Shown piece by piece: positions 55,158-63,598 of a DNA stretch of 64,000 nt; positions within the stretch are counted from its first letter, which is position 1; each line of letters starts with the position of its first letter. The stretch comes from Spirosoma aureum (GTDB lineage Bacteria > Bacteroidota > Bacteroidia > Cytophagales > Spirosomataceae), in contig NZ_CP050063.1 in NCBI RefSeq assembly GCF_011604685.1, positions 3,990,501-4,054,500 on the forward strand. Direction: 5' to 3'. The notes beneath the pieces were generated by a model that worked only from the letters and a program-made list of their open reading frames with translations, did not search any database and had not been told where the DNA came from. The position numbers and the translations under genes were made by a program.

Positions 55158-56474
55158 ATGAATATCATTTACTTGATTATCAAACGCGAATACCTGACAC
55201 GGGTTCGTAAGCGGTCGTTTCTGGTGATGACGATTCTGGGGCCACTGCTGATTTTTGGTTTCTATGCCATTATTGGCTGGGCGGCAGTCAGTTCGATCAA
55301 CCAAAAGAAAATTGCCGTTGTCGATGAGAGCGGCCGATTTGCTGGTAAGTTCAAAAATGACGACGAGACAGTTTATTCGTACCCGAAGCAATCGCTGGGG
55401 GCGGCTAAAAAAGTCTTTGTCAAACAGGGGTATGACGCGCTGGTTTTCATTCCTAAAGACGTGATCGAAGAGCCCAAAACAGTAAAGATTTTTGCAGAGA
55501 AAAGCGTAAGTATGGCATTGCAAAGCAACATTGAGCGGGCAATATCCAAAGAGATAGAGAACATCAAACTGAGTCAGGCTGGCATTACCCAGAAAGTGAT
55601 TCAGGATGCCAAAGTAAACGTAGATGCGCAGACCATCAGTTTGAGCGATGGTGGTGAACGGAGCAGCAATGCAATCGCCATGACGATCATTGGCTATTTC
55701 TGCGCCTTTATGATCTATATATCGGTGTTCATTTATGGAACGCAGGTGATGCGCGGTGTCATGGAAGAGAAAACCAGCCGTATCGTCGAAGTGATCATCT
55801 CATCGGTGAAGCCGTTTCAGCTAATGCTCGGGAAAATACTGGGCGTCGCCCTGGTAGGGTTGACTCAGTTTATGCTTTGGATTCTGTTAACCGTTGGCCT
55901 CTTTACGGTAGGAGGAGCTTTGGTGGGCGACAAAGCCGATCGGGGGCGGCAGGCCATGCAGTCATCGGGAGCAATGGCCCCCTCCGCTACGGCCGTTGAT
56001 GCCGGGAAGGGAAGTGTCGTAACCAGTGTATTTCATGCGGTTGAAACCCTCAATATACCCCTGATCGTTGGTTGCTTTTTGTTCTATTTTCTGGGTGGAT
56101 ATCTGCTCTATAGTGCCCTTTTTGGTGCAGTCGGAGCCGCCGTCGACAACGAGACCGAAACCCAGCAGTTTATGTTTCCCATTACCCTGCCGATTATTGG
56201 GGCCATAGCTGTAGCCCAGTTTGTGATTCGCGACCCCGATGGTGCGCTGGCTTTCTGGACATCGATTATTCCGTTTACCTCGCCCGTTGTCATGATGGTT
56301 CGGATTCCATTTGGAGTGCCCGCCTGGGAGTTAATTCTGTCCATGATTTTATTGATCCTGGGTTTTATGGGTACAACGTGGCTGGCTGCCCGTATTTATC
56401 GGGTCGGCATCCTGATGTACGGTAAAAAAGTGACCTATAAAGAGTTATCGAAGTGGGTGTTTTATAAAGCATAA
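55158..56474 (+). CDS. ABC exporter permease (NatB/ABC-2 type)
   Basis: A 438-residue permease. One helix (about 20-42) precedes a large periplasmic domain (to about 175), then five or more helices carry the ABC-2 pattern, including EEKTSRIVEVIISSVKPFQLMLGKILGVA and GALFGAVGAAVDNETETQQ. It follows the ATPase gene and should form the transport channel with it. A long hairpin follows the stop codon. Confidence 0.9.
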   Translation: MNIIYLIIKREYLTRVRKRSFLVMTILGPLLIFGFYAIIGWAAVSSINQKKIAVVDESGRFAGKFKNDDETVYSYPKQSLGAAKKVFVKQGYDALVFIPKDVIEEPKTVKIFAEKSVSMALQSNIERAISKEIENIKLSQAGITQKVIQDAKVNVDAQTISLSDGGERSSNAIAMTIIGYFCAFMIYISVFIYGTQVMRGVMEEKTSRIVEVIISSVKPFQLMLGKILGVALVGLTQFMLWILLTVGLFTVGGALVGDKADRGRQAMQSSGAMAPSATAVDAGKGSVVTSVFHAVETLNIPLIVGCFLFYFLGGYLLYSALFGAVGAAVDNETETQQFMFPITLPIIGAIAVAQFVIRDPDGALAFWTSIIPFTSPVVMMVRIPFGVPAWELILSMILLILGFMGTTWLAARIYRVGILMYGKKVTYKELSKWVFYKA

Positions 56475-56479
56475 GACCG

Positions 56480-56542
56480 GTTTACGGTTTATGGCCTTGA
56501 AAAGCAGCTTTGACCTTCGTTTCAAGACCATAAACCGTAAAC
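56480..56542. terminator. Long hairpin between two ABC gene pairs
   Basis: GTTTACGGTTTATGG at 56480-56494 pairs exactly with 56528-56542, and the stem continues with CTTGAAA/TTTCAAG after one mismatch (22 of 23 positions). It probably ends the first ABC operon. There is no T-tract. Confidence 0.6.
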
Positions 56543-56572
56543 GATATACCGAGAACCATAAACTGCCTTTCT

Positions 56573-57208
56573 TTGCTTTCCGTTTCTAACCTCACCAAAG
56601 CCTACAACGGGCATATTGTTCTGACTGTCCCTGAATTAGATCTGTCACCCGGTATTCATTATTTCCGGGGTGGAAATGGTTCGGGCAAAACCACATTCTT
56701 TCGAACGGTAGCCGGATTATTGCCTTTTTCCGGAACGATTACGCTCAATAGCCAGTACGAAATCAGTCGTGATCCGGTAGCGTATCGGATGCGGGTGAAT
56801 TATGCCGAAGCCGAACCACTGTATCCTGACTTTCTGACGGCTCGTGATCTGGCTGGATTTGTTGCACAGGCAAAGCAGTCGCCTGCCGGGCAAGTGGAAA
56901 TGCTGGCCGAAATGCTGGGTGTAAACAAATTCTGGAAGCAGACGACTGAGACTTTTTCGAGCGGGATGCTTAAAAAGCTGTCGTTACTGTTGGCCTTGCT
57001 GGGCAAACCTGCCCTCGTTTTACTGGACGAACCACTGACGACTCTCGATGTAGCTACGGCGGCTACTTTATTTGATTTTATCCGGCAACTCACGACCAGT
57101 CAAAACGTTTCGTTCCTGCTCACCTCACATCAGGACGTTAGCCTGACGGGATTATCGATCTCGAAGGTCTGGCAAGTGGGCGATGGTGTTATTGTTCCGG
57201 CTACCTGA
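56573..57208 (+). CDS. ABC transporter ATP-binding protein
   Basis: A 211-residue compact ATPase with Walker A GGNGSGKTTFFR, signature FSSGMLKKLSLLLALL, Walker B LVLLDEPLTTLD and a C-terminal TSHQD H-loop. There is no extra C-terminal domain. The start is TTG 56573; no ATG lies in frame near it. The membrane gene 6 bases downstream is the evident partner. Confidence 0.88.
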   Translation: MLSVSNLTKAYNGHIVLTVPELDLSPGIHYFRGGNGSGKTTFFRTVAGLLPFSGTITLNSQYEISRDPVAYRMRVNYAEAEPLYPDFLTARDLAGFVAQAKQSPAGQVEMLAEMLGVNKFWKQTTETFSSGMLKKLSLLLALLGKPALVLLDEPLTTLDVATAATLFDFIRQLTTSQNVSFLLTSHQDVSLTGLSISKVWQVGDGVIVPAT

Positions 57209-57214
57209 TCGACA

Positions 57215-58285
57215 ATGCTGACTACCCTGAACCGAATATTTGTCGCCCAGTTCTACGCCAAAAACGCCGGTACTTTTCTGGTGATTCTGCTGCTTGCATT
57301 TGGGTTTTTAAGCAGTGTTGAACATAAAGCGCTGATTACGGCTGCTCTGGGTTCTCCGTTTTTTCTGGCGCTGATTTTTGTATTGTGGGGATTGTATCTG
57401 CTAAAAACGATAGCCTTTACCCGTGAGCAGCTAACTGCCCCTGAGCACCTTTTTTTGCAAACATTCTGGCTTGTACCCACACCCCGACGAGGGGTCATGT
57501 GGCTAATCATTCAAACCAGTTTGCTGTTGCCGATTATTGGATATGCGGGCTGGATGCTTCAAATTGCCGTTTCTTACCAGCGTTGGGATTCATTCAGCGC
57601 CATTGTTCTCTTTATTTTGGGATTGATTCTGGCCGGGTCATTGGCGGCTGATTACCGGTTACGTCATCCGACACCCAGCGCTATTCGATTGCCTCGACTG
57701 GCCCTGAAACTACGGTATGAATTCTTTTTCCCAGTCTATTGGCTGAAACACGAACCCTTGTCTCTTTTACTGACGAAAGCCTTTTCGGGTTTGTTGCTGG
57801 CCGGTGTTTGTCGGCTTTATCCCACCGACGACTATGATGAGCGTTTATTGCTGATTGGCCTGTTGCTGGCCGTACTGGCCCATTCGCAGGTAGGAGGGCA
57901 GGTGAGCGCCTTTGAACGTCGCTACTTATTGATACTGAATAATTTACCGCTATCTTGGCTTCAGCGATTCGGGCGATACGTGCTCACTTACGGCCTGATC
58001 TGGCTACCCGAATTATTAATCCTGGTACGTAACTGCCCGGCTGAGGTCCGGCTCGATTATGTCGTGTGGCTCTGGCTGGCAGGGTGGGGGTGGTTACTGC
58101 TATTGCACAGTCTCGCTTATGGGCATGCTATTTTGCCCGAACGCTGGCTGTCCGGCATATTTGCCGGATTTATTGGTGGCTTACTGATCATTATGTTTGG
58201 CTTACCCGTAGGCGCCTGGTTAGTCCTCGGATGGGCATGCGCTGCCGGAATCTGGTATCGATCGTTTACCAGGCCTGTTATGTAA
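57215..58285 (+). CDS. ABC transporter permease-like membrane protein
   Basis: A 356-residue hydrophobic protein with about eight to ten membrane segments and no large soluble domain. It follows the ATPase gene by 6 bases and is thus inferred to be its transmembrane partner; I do not recognise a named permease family by sequence. A motif FYAKNAGTFLVILLLAFGFLSS opens it. The cargo is unknown. Confidence 0.75.
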   Translation: MLTTLNRIFVAQFYAKNAGTFLVILLLAFGFLSSVEHKALITAALGSPFFLALIFVLWGLYLLKTIAFTREQLTAPEHLFLQTFWLVPTPRRGVMWLIIQTSLLLPIIGYAGWMLQIAVSYQRWDSFSAIVLFILGLILAGSLAADYRLRHPTPSAIRLPRLALKLRYEFFFPVYWLKHEPLSLLLTKAFSGLLLAGVCRLYPTDDYDERLLLIGLLLAVLAHSQVGGQVSAFERRYLLILNNLPLSWLQRFGRYVLTYGLIWLPELLILVRNCPAEVRLDYVVWLWLAGWGWLLLLHSLAYGHAILPERWLSGIFAGFIGGLLIIMFGLPVGAWLVLGWACAAGIWYRSFTRPVM

Positions 58286-58319
58286 GGAGGATCGGAACGA
58301 GTGGTCCGTGCGGTCCTCC
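58286..58319. terminator. Hairpin between convergent genes
   Basis: GGAGGA pairs with TCCTCC and the stem extends three more pairs, including one G-T, in the 45-base gap between the ABC permease and the phosphatase gene. Confidence 0.45.
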
Positions 58320-58330
58320 TCCTGGATAGG

Positions 58331-59773
58331 CTATTTAGGCCGTGAACGGCTTGCTTCTTTACTGATAGTGAACTGATCCTGAATCGAACCATCACCGGCA
58401 ATCATTTTTGCGACCAGTTTATCGCCATCAACTTCGATATACATCGACCCGCCTGTGCCATCGTACGAAATGTCCATGGCATTGTGAGGCCACTGGGCAG
58501 TGCCCGTTTTTATGTGACCTCCACCTGCGCCACCGTCTCCGTTCACCACATAAATGGTTCCTTCATTGGTAGTAGCTTTACGGTTTTTAACGAAAACCGA
58601 TTTTTTATCTGTTGTATTTGAGCCCGAACTTAAATCTGCTTTTGCGCTGGCCGTACTATGCTGACTGGCATCAAAGGTAAGTTCATCGCCGTAATGCCCC
58701 TTGAGTAGTCCAGACCGTTCATAGACGTGGCTATGGCCACACATTACCAGATCAACATTAAACTGCTCCAGAACGGGCAGTAAATTCATGCGAACATCCC
58801 GAAGCTGTTTCTCCGTGTCTGAGTCGTGCGTTCCTTTGGTATAAGGCGGATGATGCCAATAGGCAATGACCCAGGTAATATTGGCATTGTTTTGGGCGGC
58901 TGTCAAGTCCCGTTTGAGCCACGCAAGTTGTGGGCTGCCTTCGCCAAATCGCAGATTCGAGGCTTTGAACGTACTGTCGTCATAACGGTCAGAGTCCAGA
59001 CTAACGAAGTGGATGTTACCGTAATTAAAGGAGTAATAGGACTCTGAGCTAGACGGAACTCCTCCAGCTTCGGCGTTGGTTGGATGCGAAACTACCTGAT
59101 AATAAGGAATGTCAAGGCTAACCCGCAAGTTGTTATTACCGGCGTAATCATGGTTGCCGGGCGTTGCAAAAATAGGCGTTTGCTTCATGAACCGATCGTT
59201 GCTATAACCCGTATCGGAACTGAATACATTGGCCTGATATTCTGAATCCTGCCCCCGGTTATAGGCATTGTCGCCCAGCCAGAGCCAAAGGTCGATGTAG
59301 GGATCGCCTATGCTCTGTACATAATTTTTAAAAGCATTTTTTACATTGAATTGCCGCGCCGAGTGATTGCCAAAATCACCCAATGACCAGATCCGCGTTT
59401 TCTTGGCCGTTCCTTCGGTCGGGAACGTATAAAAATAATTCTGATCGCTGCCTTGTAATGAGGCAGTTGCGGTGCCAACCGAATAATAATATTTCGTATT
59501 TGGGGTTAAGCCGGTGAGCGTGATTTCGTGATCTGTGCGACTCTCTGTTTCGCTGGTCGTTTTGGTTAGCTTTCCAGCCGAAGCACCGTATCGGACAACA
59601 CCGATCGATGCCGGGTTAGAGCGCCACCGGAATGTTATACTGGTTGGCGTTGCTTTTTGCAGGTATGGTCCACGCACTAAAGTACCTTCGGTTTGCGCGT
59701 TGGCCGTAGTGAAAAGCCAACAAACTAACGTACAGATCGGGACTAATTGAGTTATTCGTAATGAGTGTTTCAT
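58331..59773 (-). CDS. Secreted purple acid phosphatase-like metallophosphoesterase
   Basis: A 480-residue exported enzyme. A signal peptide ends near TTANA; a fibronectin-III-like domain (about 30-120; GPYLQKATPTSITFRWRS) precedes the calcineurin-like fold (about 125-400), with metal ligands in SLGDFGNHS, WLGDNAYNRG, ATPGNHDYAGN, AYWHHPPYTKG and MCGHSHVYERSG. This is the layout of purple acid phosphatases, which release phosphate from esters in the periplasm or outside the cell. ATG 59773 is fixed by the signal peptide. It is 135 bases downstream of the beta-lactamase gene on the same strand. Confidence 0.92.
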   Translation of the reverse strand: MKHSLRITQLVPICTLVCWLFTTANAQTEGTLVRGPYLQKATPTSITFRWRSNPASIGVVRYGASAGKLTKTTSETESRTDHEITLTGLTPNTKYYYSVGTATASLQGSDQNYFYTFPTEGTAKKTRIWSLGDFGNHSARQFNVKNAFKNYVQSIGDPYIDLWLWLGDNAYNRGQDSEYQANVFSSDTGYSNDRFMKQTPIFATPGNHDYAGNNNLRVSLDIPYYQVVSHPTNAEAGGVPSSSESYYSFNYGNIHFVSLDSDRYDDSTFKASNLRFGEGSPQLAWLKRDLTAAQNNANITWVIAYWHHPPYTKGTHDSDTEKQLRDVRMNLLPVLEQFNVDLVMCGHSHVYERSGLLKGHYGDELTFDASQHSTASAKADLSSGSNTTDKKSVFVKNRKATTNEGTIYVVNGDGGAGGGHIKTGTAQWPHNAMDISYDGTGGSMYIEVDGDKLVAKMIAGDGSIQDQFTISKEASRSRPK

Positions 59774-59908
59774 GGCGAGTCTAAAGAGAGAACGTTCCAT
59801 GACAAAGCTACCAGGATGGTCTGGAAATTCTGTTACCACTATGTAAACAAATACGTTTGGGCCATTTTCAAAAGCCTGTTTAGGGAGTATAGTCGGGACC
59901 ATTGCCCG

Positions 59909-60823
59909 TTACTTTTTCCAGAAATTCCAGGTTGCCAGAGCAATTTGAGCAATCACTGCCTCACGCGTTTTTTCGTCCGCTTTTGAATCCGAAACAAATA
60001 CGGCGAGGGCTATGTGTTGGCCAGTCGGGAGGGTAATCAGACCTACATCGTTGGTTGCTGCGGTTATGCCGTCTACTGTCCAGGAAGTTCCGGTTTTATG
60101 GGCTACCACGGTACCGGCTGGTAATTGGCCTTTCAGCCGATGTAGACCGGTTTCTGTTTCCGTCATCAGGCGTAACAATAAAGCCCGGCTGGAATTAGAC
60201 AATCCGCGCCCTTGCTGAAAAAGACGTAACAACGCTACCACCTCTGTTGGTTTTGCCCAGTTGCGATATTGCACCGCATTGTCTCCACCGATTTCTTTCT
60301 CCGTGTTTGCGATAATGATGTCTTTAATGCCCAGACTTTTAAAATAAGCCATGATCGGTTTTGGCCCACCGGCCAGACGCATGAGAACGTCACTGGCTGA
60401 ACCGTCGCTTTCAGAAACCGAGTAGCGTAACAACTCAGCTACACTTATGTCGGTGCCTTTCGGAAACTGGTCGCGCATTGGGCTGTGCTGCCGTTTGGAG
60501 ACATACTCAATCGTCTCGACACGTACCTTCTGATCAAGTGTTACCTTACCCTGATCAACCAGATGCAACACGGCCATGCCTATCGGCATTTTGTAAACAC
60601 TTTGCATCGGAAACCGCTGGTCTCCCAAAAGGGCTACCGATTCGCCGGTTTCAAGCAGCATTGCCGCAACGCCAACCCGGCCCTGAGCGGCACCAGCGAT
60701 TTGCTCAATCTGGTTGTGAAGACTGGCCACTGATCCTCGATTGGATGACTGAGTTACCTTTTGTTGGGCTAATAGTGGATTAGAAAAGAGTAGAACAATT
60801 GGAAGCAGAAAATGCCTGATCAT
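59909..60823 (-). CDS. Class A beta-lactamase (subclass A2-like)
   Basis: A 304-residue exported serine beta-lactamase. The signal peptide is MIRHFLLPIVLLFSNPLLA. Active-site motifs are SVYK (Ser70/Lys73), HKTGTS (Lys234 motif) and the omega-loop NTEKEIGGDNAVQYRNW, whose Glu aligns with Glu166 and whose spacing is like that of CfxA/PER relatives. The usual SDN motif reads SDG (VSESDGSASD). Whether the enzyme hydrolyses beta-lactams efficiently is therefore uncertain, but all catalytic residues are present. It is chromosomal with no mobile element nearby. Confidence 0.9.
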   Translation of the reverse strand: MIRHFLLPIVLLFSNPLLAQQKVTQSSNRGSVASLHNQIEQIAGAAQGRVGVAAMLLETGESVALLGDQRFPMQSVYKMPIGMAVLHLVDQGKVTLDQKVRVETIEYVSKRQHSPMRDQFPKGTDISVAELLRYSVSESDGSASDVLMRLAGGPKPIMAYFKSLGIKDIIIANTEKEIGGDNAVQYRNWAKPTEVVALLRLFQQGRGLSNSSRALLLRLMTETETGLHRLKGQLPAGTVVAHKTGTSWTVDGITAATNDVGLITLPTGQHIALAVFVSDSKADEKTREAVIAQIALATWNFWKK

Positions 60824-61130
60824 AAGGAATGGCTGTTTTCCGCGAAATTAGATGTTCCCAATGTACAGTGTATGTGGCCATAGTAGATTTTTAGAGTTGC
60901 GAAGCAACTCTAGAGGTAAGCATCCTGTCGCACGACGATGCGGAAGACGGTTGGAGTAGGCATTTGGAAGAAGTTTATGTATTTCTAAGCCTTAAAATAA
61001 TTTACCTGGGTGTCAAATAATTGATTATGAGGTTTTTGTCTGATTGCTTATCGTCGTTTTTAATTGCAGGTTTTGATATATGACATTCTGTTAATTATTT
61101 TCAAACCCATCAAGTAAAATCTTCCACAGA
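60824..61130. other. Non-coding region with two tandem hairpins
   Basis: A 307-base gap between the divergent beta-lactamase and lipoprotein genes. It holds the two small palindromes at 60892-60941. I see no gene in the rest, which is AT-rich towards 61130 and presumably contains both promoters. Confidence 0.5.
60892..60941. repeat. Two adjacent palindromes (REP-like candidate)
   Basis: TAGAGTTGC-GAA-GCAACTCTA (60892-60912) is a 9-bp stem with a three-base loop. Seven bases on, GCATC-CT-GTCG-CA-CGAC-GATGC (60920-60941) is a second hairpin. Confidence 0.5.
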
Positions 61131-61940
61131 ATGAAACCAATTACTACTTTCTCATTGCTCTTTCCACTGGCTTTGCTGTCGGCCTGCACGACTCCTCAGG
61201 TCAATATCAGCCCACAGACTACTACGCCTACCTCAACACAGACTCCTGCTTCAGCGAAAATGGGTAGGGTCGTACAAATCACGGAGTATTTGATAAGTAC
61301 TGATGGCGAAAAATCAGTGACGCTCGATGGGAAAAAATTGCTGCTTACCTGGAGGATTAAGAATGATTACAGCTACGATACCAATGATCGCCTGATTCGG
61401 CAACGAACGAGTGCCCGGAACAATGCGAGCTGGTGGGAGGAACTTTCGTACCAGTATACACCTGACCTTATCCAGCGATACCAGAACTCTGAAAGCAAAG
61501 ACTTATTGAATACATTGTTGCTGAACGCAAAAGGATACCTGAAAGGAAACCAGGGTCCCGACGAATATGTGTATGATGCTGAGGGTTATCTGATAAGCTA
61601 TACGGGAAATAATCAGCGGGATACCTACACTATAAAAAACGGAAATGTTATCGCGAAGGAAACCGTCTATAGCTCTGGGCTGATTCAGAAGAATAAATAT
61701 GAGTATGATCTAACCAAGCCTGGCATTCCTTCGCCACTGACATTTCGGGGGCAGCAAAGCCAGAATTTGCTCCTGAAACAAACGATGGTGTCAACGTCGA
61801 CGAACTCGTCCTCGCCGGAGACTACAGTATTCACCCATCAGTACGATTTCGATCCGCAAGGCCGCGCTGTGCGGGAGTTTGTCGTTTCGGACATAGATCC
61901 CAACTGGCCGTCAAGTATTCGGGAATTTGTCTACCAATAA
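61131..61940 (+). CDS. Hypothetical lipoprotein with YD-repeat-like segments
   Basis: A 269-residue lipoprotein. The lipobox LLSAC puts the lipid cysteine near residue 19, followed by a Thr/Pro/Gln-rich linker. The rest holds repeated aromatic strands such as YSYDTNDRLIRQRT, EYVYDAEGYLISYTGN and HQYDFDPQGRAVRE, resembling the YD/RHS-like repeats seen in many Bacteroidota surface proteins. Function is unknown. A strong terminator lies downstream. Confidence 0.75.
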   Translation: MKPITTFSLLFPLALLSACTTPQVNISPQTTTPTSTQTPASAKMGRVVQITEYLISTDGEKSVTLDGKKLLLTWRIKNDYSYDTNDRLIRQRTSARNNASWWEELSYQYTPDLIQRYQNSESKDLLNTLLLNAKGYLKGNQGPDEYVYDAEGYLISYTGNNQRDTYTIKNGNVIAKETVYSSGLIQKNKYEYDLTKPGIPSPLTFRGQQSQNLLLKQTMVSTSTNSSSPETTVFTHQYDFDPQGRAVREFVVSDIDPNWPSSIREFVYQ

Positions 61941-62016
61941 AGTTGGTTAACTCCGCATTTGAACTGTTTCTAAGCGGTCATATCAGATCATGTAGAGCGT
62001 ATAACAGTCCGAAACG

Positions 62017-62068
62017 AACGAAGCCCGCCAACAGGAGCCACATTGAGTTCCTGTTGGCGGGCTTCGTT
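62017..62068. terminator. Bidirectional terminator with 20-bp perfect stem
   Basis: AACGAAGCCCGCCAACAGGA at 62017-62036 pairs exactly with 62049-62068 around a 12-base loop, between convergent lipoprotein and menB genes. Confidence 0.88.
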
Positions 62069-62121
62069 GCCGTAAAAAAGTAAGACACTAGTGCAGTAAG
62101 CGGAAATGCATTCGGACTTGA

Positions 62122-62946
62122 TTACGGAAACTTCGGAAACTTGCTGAAATCAGGTTTCCGTTTTTCAAGGAAGGCGTCTTTTCCTTCTTTGGCTTCCTCC
62201 GACAGATAATATAAGAGTGTCGCGTCGCCAGCCAATTGCTGAATACCAGCCTGTCCGTCGAGTTCAGCGTTGAACGAAGCTTTGAGCATTCGGAGAGCAA
62301 TTGGGCTTTTCTCCAGCATTTTCCGGCACCAGGCAATTGTTGTTTCTTCCAGTTGATCGAGCGGCACTACTTTGTTTACCAGCCCCATGTCCAGTGCTTC
62401 CTGCGCATCGTACTGGTCGCATAAAAACCAGATTTCGCGGGCTTTTTTCTGACCAACAACGCGAGCCAGATAAGAAGCACCAAACCCGCCGTCGAAACTA
62501 CCCACTTTAGGGCCGGTTTGGCCGAAACGGGCGTTGTCGGCAGCAATACTCAGGTCGCAGATAACGTGCAGCACATGACCACCACCGATGGCATACCCGG
62601 CAACCATAGCCACAACCGGCTTCGGAATCCGACGAATCTGCATTTGTAAATCCAGTACGTTCAAACGGGGAACCTGATCTTCACCCACATAGCCCCCATG
62701 ACCACGTATGGATTGATCACCACCACTACAGAATGCTTCGCCACCTTCACCGGTCAGGATAACGACACCAACTCGTTCGTCCTGGCGAGCCAGTTCCATG
62801 GCTTCCGACATCTCTTTGACGGTCAGTGGGGTAAACGCATTACGTTTGTGTGGTCGGTTGATACTGATTTTGGCAATGCCATCGTAATAGCTGAATAGGA
62901 TTTCCTGATATTCTTTAATCGGTTCCCAGGGGTAGTTACTTTGCAT
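62122..62946 (-). CDS. menB: 1,4-dihydroxy-2-naphthoyl-CoA synthase
   Basis: Closes the naphthoate ring in menaquinone synthesis, from o-succinylbenzoyl-CoA. The 274-residue crotonase-fold protein carries the MenB pattern: [65 protein letters not shown] and the late [16 protein letters not shown]. The GGDQ and FDGGFG motifs separate MenB from general enoyl-CoA hydratases. Other men genes are not in the window. Confidence 0.96.
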   Translation of the reverse strand: MQSNYPWEPIKEYQEILFSYYDGIAKISINRPHKRNAFTPLTVKEMSEAMELARQDERVGVVILTGEGGEAFCSGGDQSIRGHGGYVGEDQVPRLNVLDLQMQIRRIPKPVVAMVAGYAIGGGHVLHVICDLSIAADNARFGQTGPKVGSFDGGFGASYLARVVGQKKAREIWFLCDQYDAQEALDMGLVNKVVPLDQLEETTIAWCRKMLEKSPIALRMLKASFNAELDGQAGIQQLAGDATLLYYLSEEAKEGKDAFLEKRKPDFSKFPKFP

Positions 62947-62950
62947 AAAT

Positions 62951-63022
62951 AAACGAGTGAAAGAGCAAACGAGTGAAAGAGCGAAAAAGCGGCCCTTTCA
63001 ACTCGCTCTTTCGCTCTTTTGC
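62951..63022. repeat. Simple-sequence spacer with 16-bp tandem repeat
   Basis: AAACGAGTGAAAGAGC is repeated head to tail at 62951-62966 and 62967-62982, followed by a purine-rich stretch that can fold back on CTCGCTCTTTCGCTC further right. It fills the gap between the DUF2452 and menB genes. Confidence 0.55.
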
Positions 63023-63026
63023 TCGA

Positions 63027-63485
63027 TTACTCCTCGAATGAGACCTCATGATACTGCACATCCCACGTATGATCCGCCATCATGCGGACAGTGGCCAGGC
63101 AGCGTTCGAACGGAAACTTGCGTCCCCATTCGGTTGGACCAACCATAGACAACAGATCGGTTCCGTTTTTACGTTGATAGAAGTGATAGGTATGCCCAAC
63201 AACCGGTTCGAAGCTCATTTGAGCTGCGTAAATCCGTTCCGATATTTCAACGCGATGCCTGATGGCGGTGGCCTGTTCTGCCAGTAGCTGCATCTGCTTG
63301 TAAAGCTGACTTAACTGCATGTCAGTTTGTTCGCGCATGGCCGCTACGGCTCGGCCTGTAATTTTACCTTTGTCTTCGGGGCGGATTATGGCTCCGCCAA
63401 CCGTGTGTGCATACTCCAGAAGTCCGGGTGCTTCAGCAACTTTATCTGGAGAGATCGGATTGACAATTACTTTTGCTTCTTCCAT
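63027..63485 (-). CDS. DUF2452 family protein
   Basis: A 152-residue soluble protein. The pattern NPISPDKVAEAPGLLEYAHTVGGAII, a heptad-like helix in the middle (REQTDMQLSQLYKQMQLLAEQA), and VGHTYHFYQRKNGTDLLSMVGPTEWG match the DUF2452 family, which has no known function. ATG 63485 starts MEEAKVIVNP; the upstream frame to 63620 is unlike the family. It is upstream of menB on the same strand and divergent from the Rieske gene. Confidence 0.82.
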   Translation of the reverse strand: MEEAKVIVNPISPDKVAEAPGLLEYAHTVGGAIIRPEDKGKITGRAVAAMREQTDMQLSQLYKQMQLLAEQATAIRHRVEISERIYAAQMSFEPVVGHTYHFYQRKNGTDLLSMVGPTEWGRKFPFERCLATVRMMADHTWDVQYHEVSFEE

Positions 63486-63598
63486 ATTGTTTGGGTAACC
63501 GCCCGGCGAGCGTCTTTGTTCGCTGTCGTTGAATGACAAAAAAAAACCATATTTACATCGCGTAAGCGATAGTATCCGCAAAATTACAACGAACCAAC

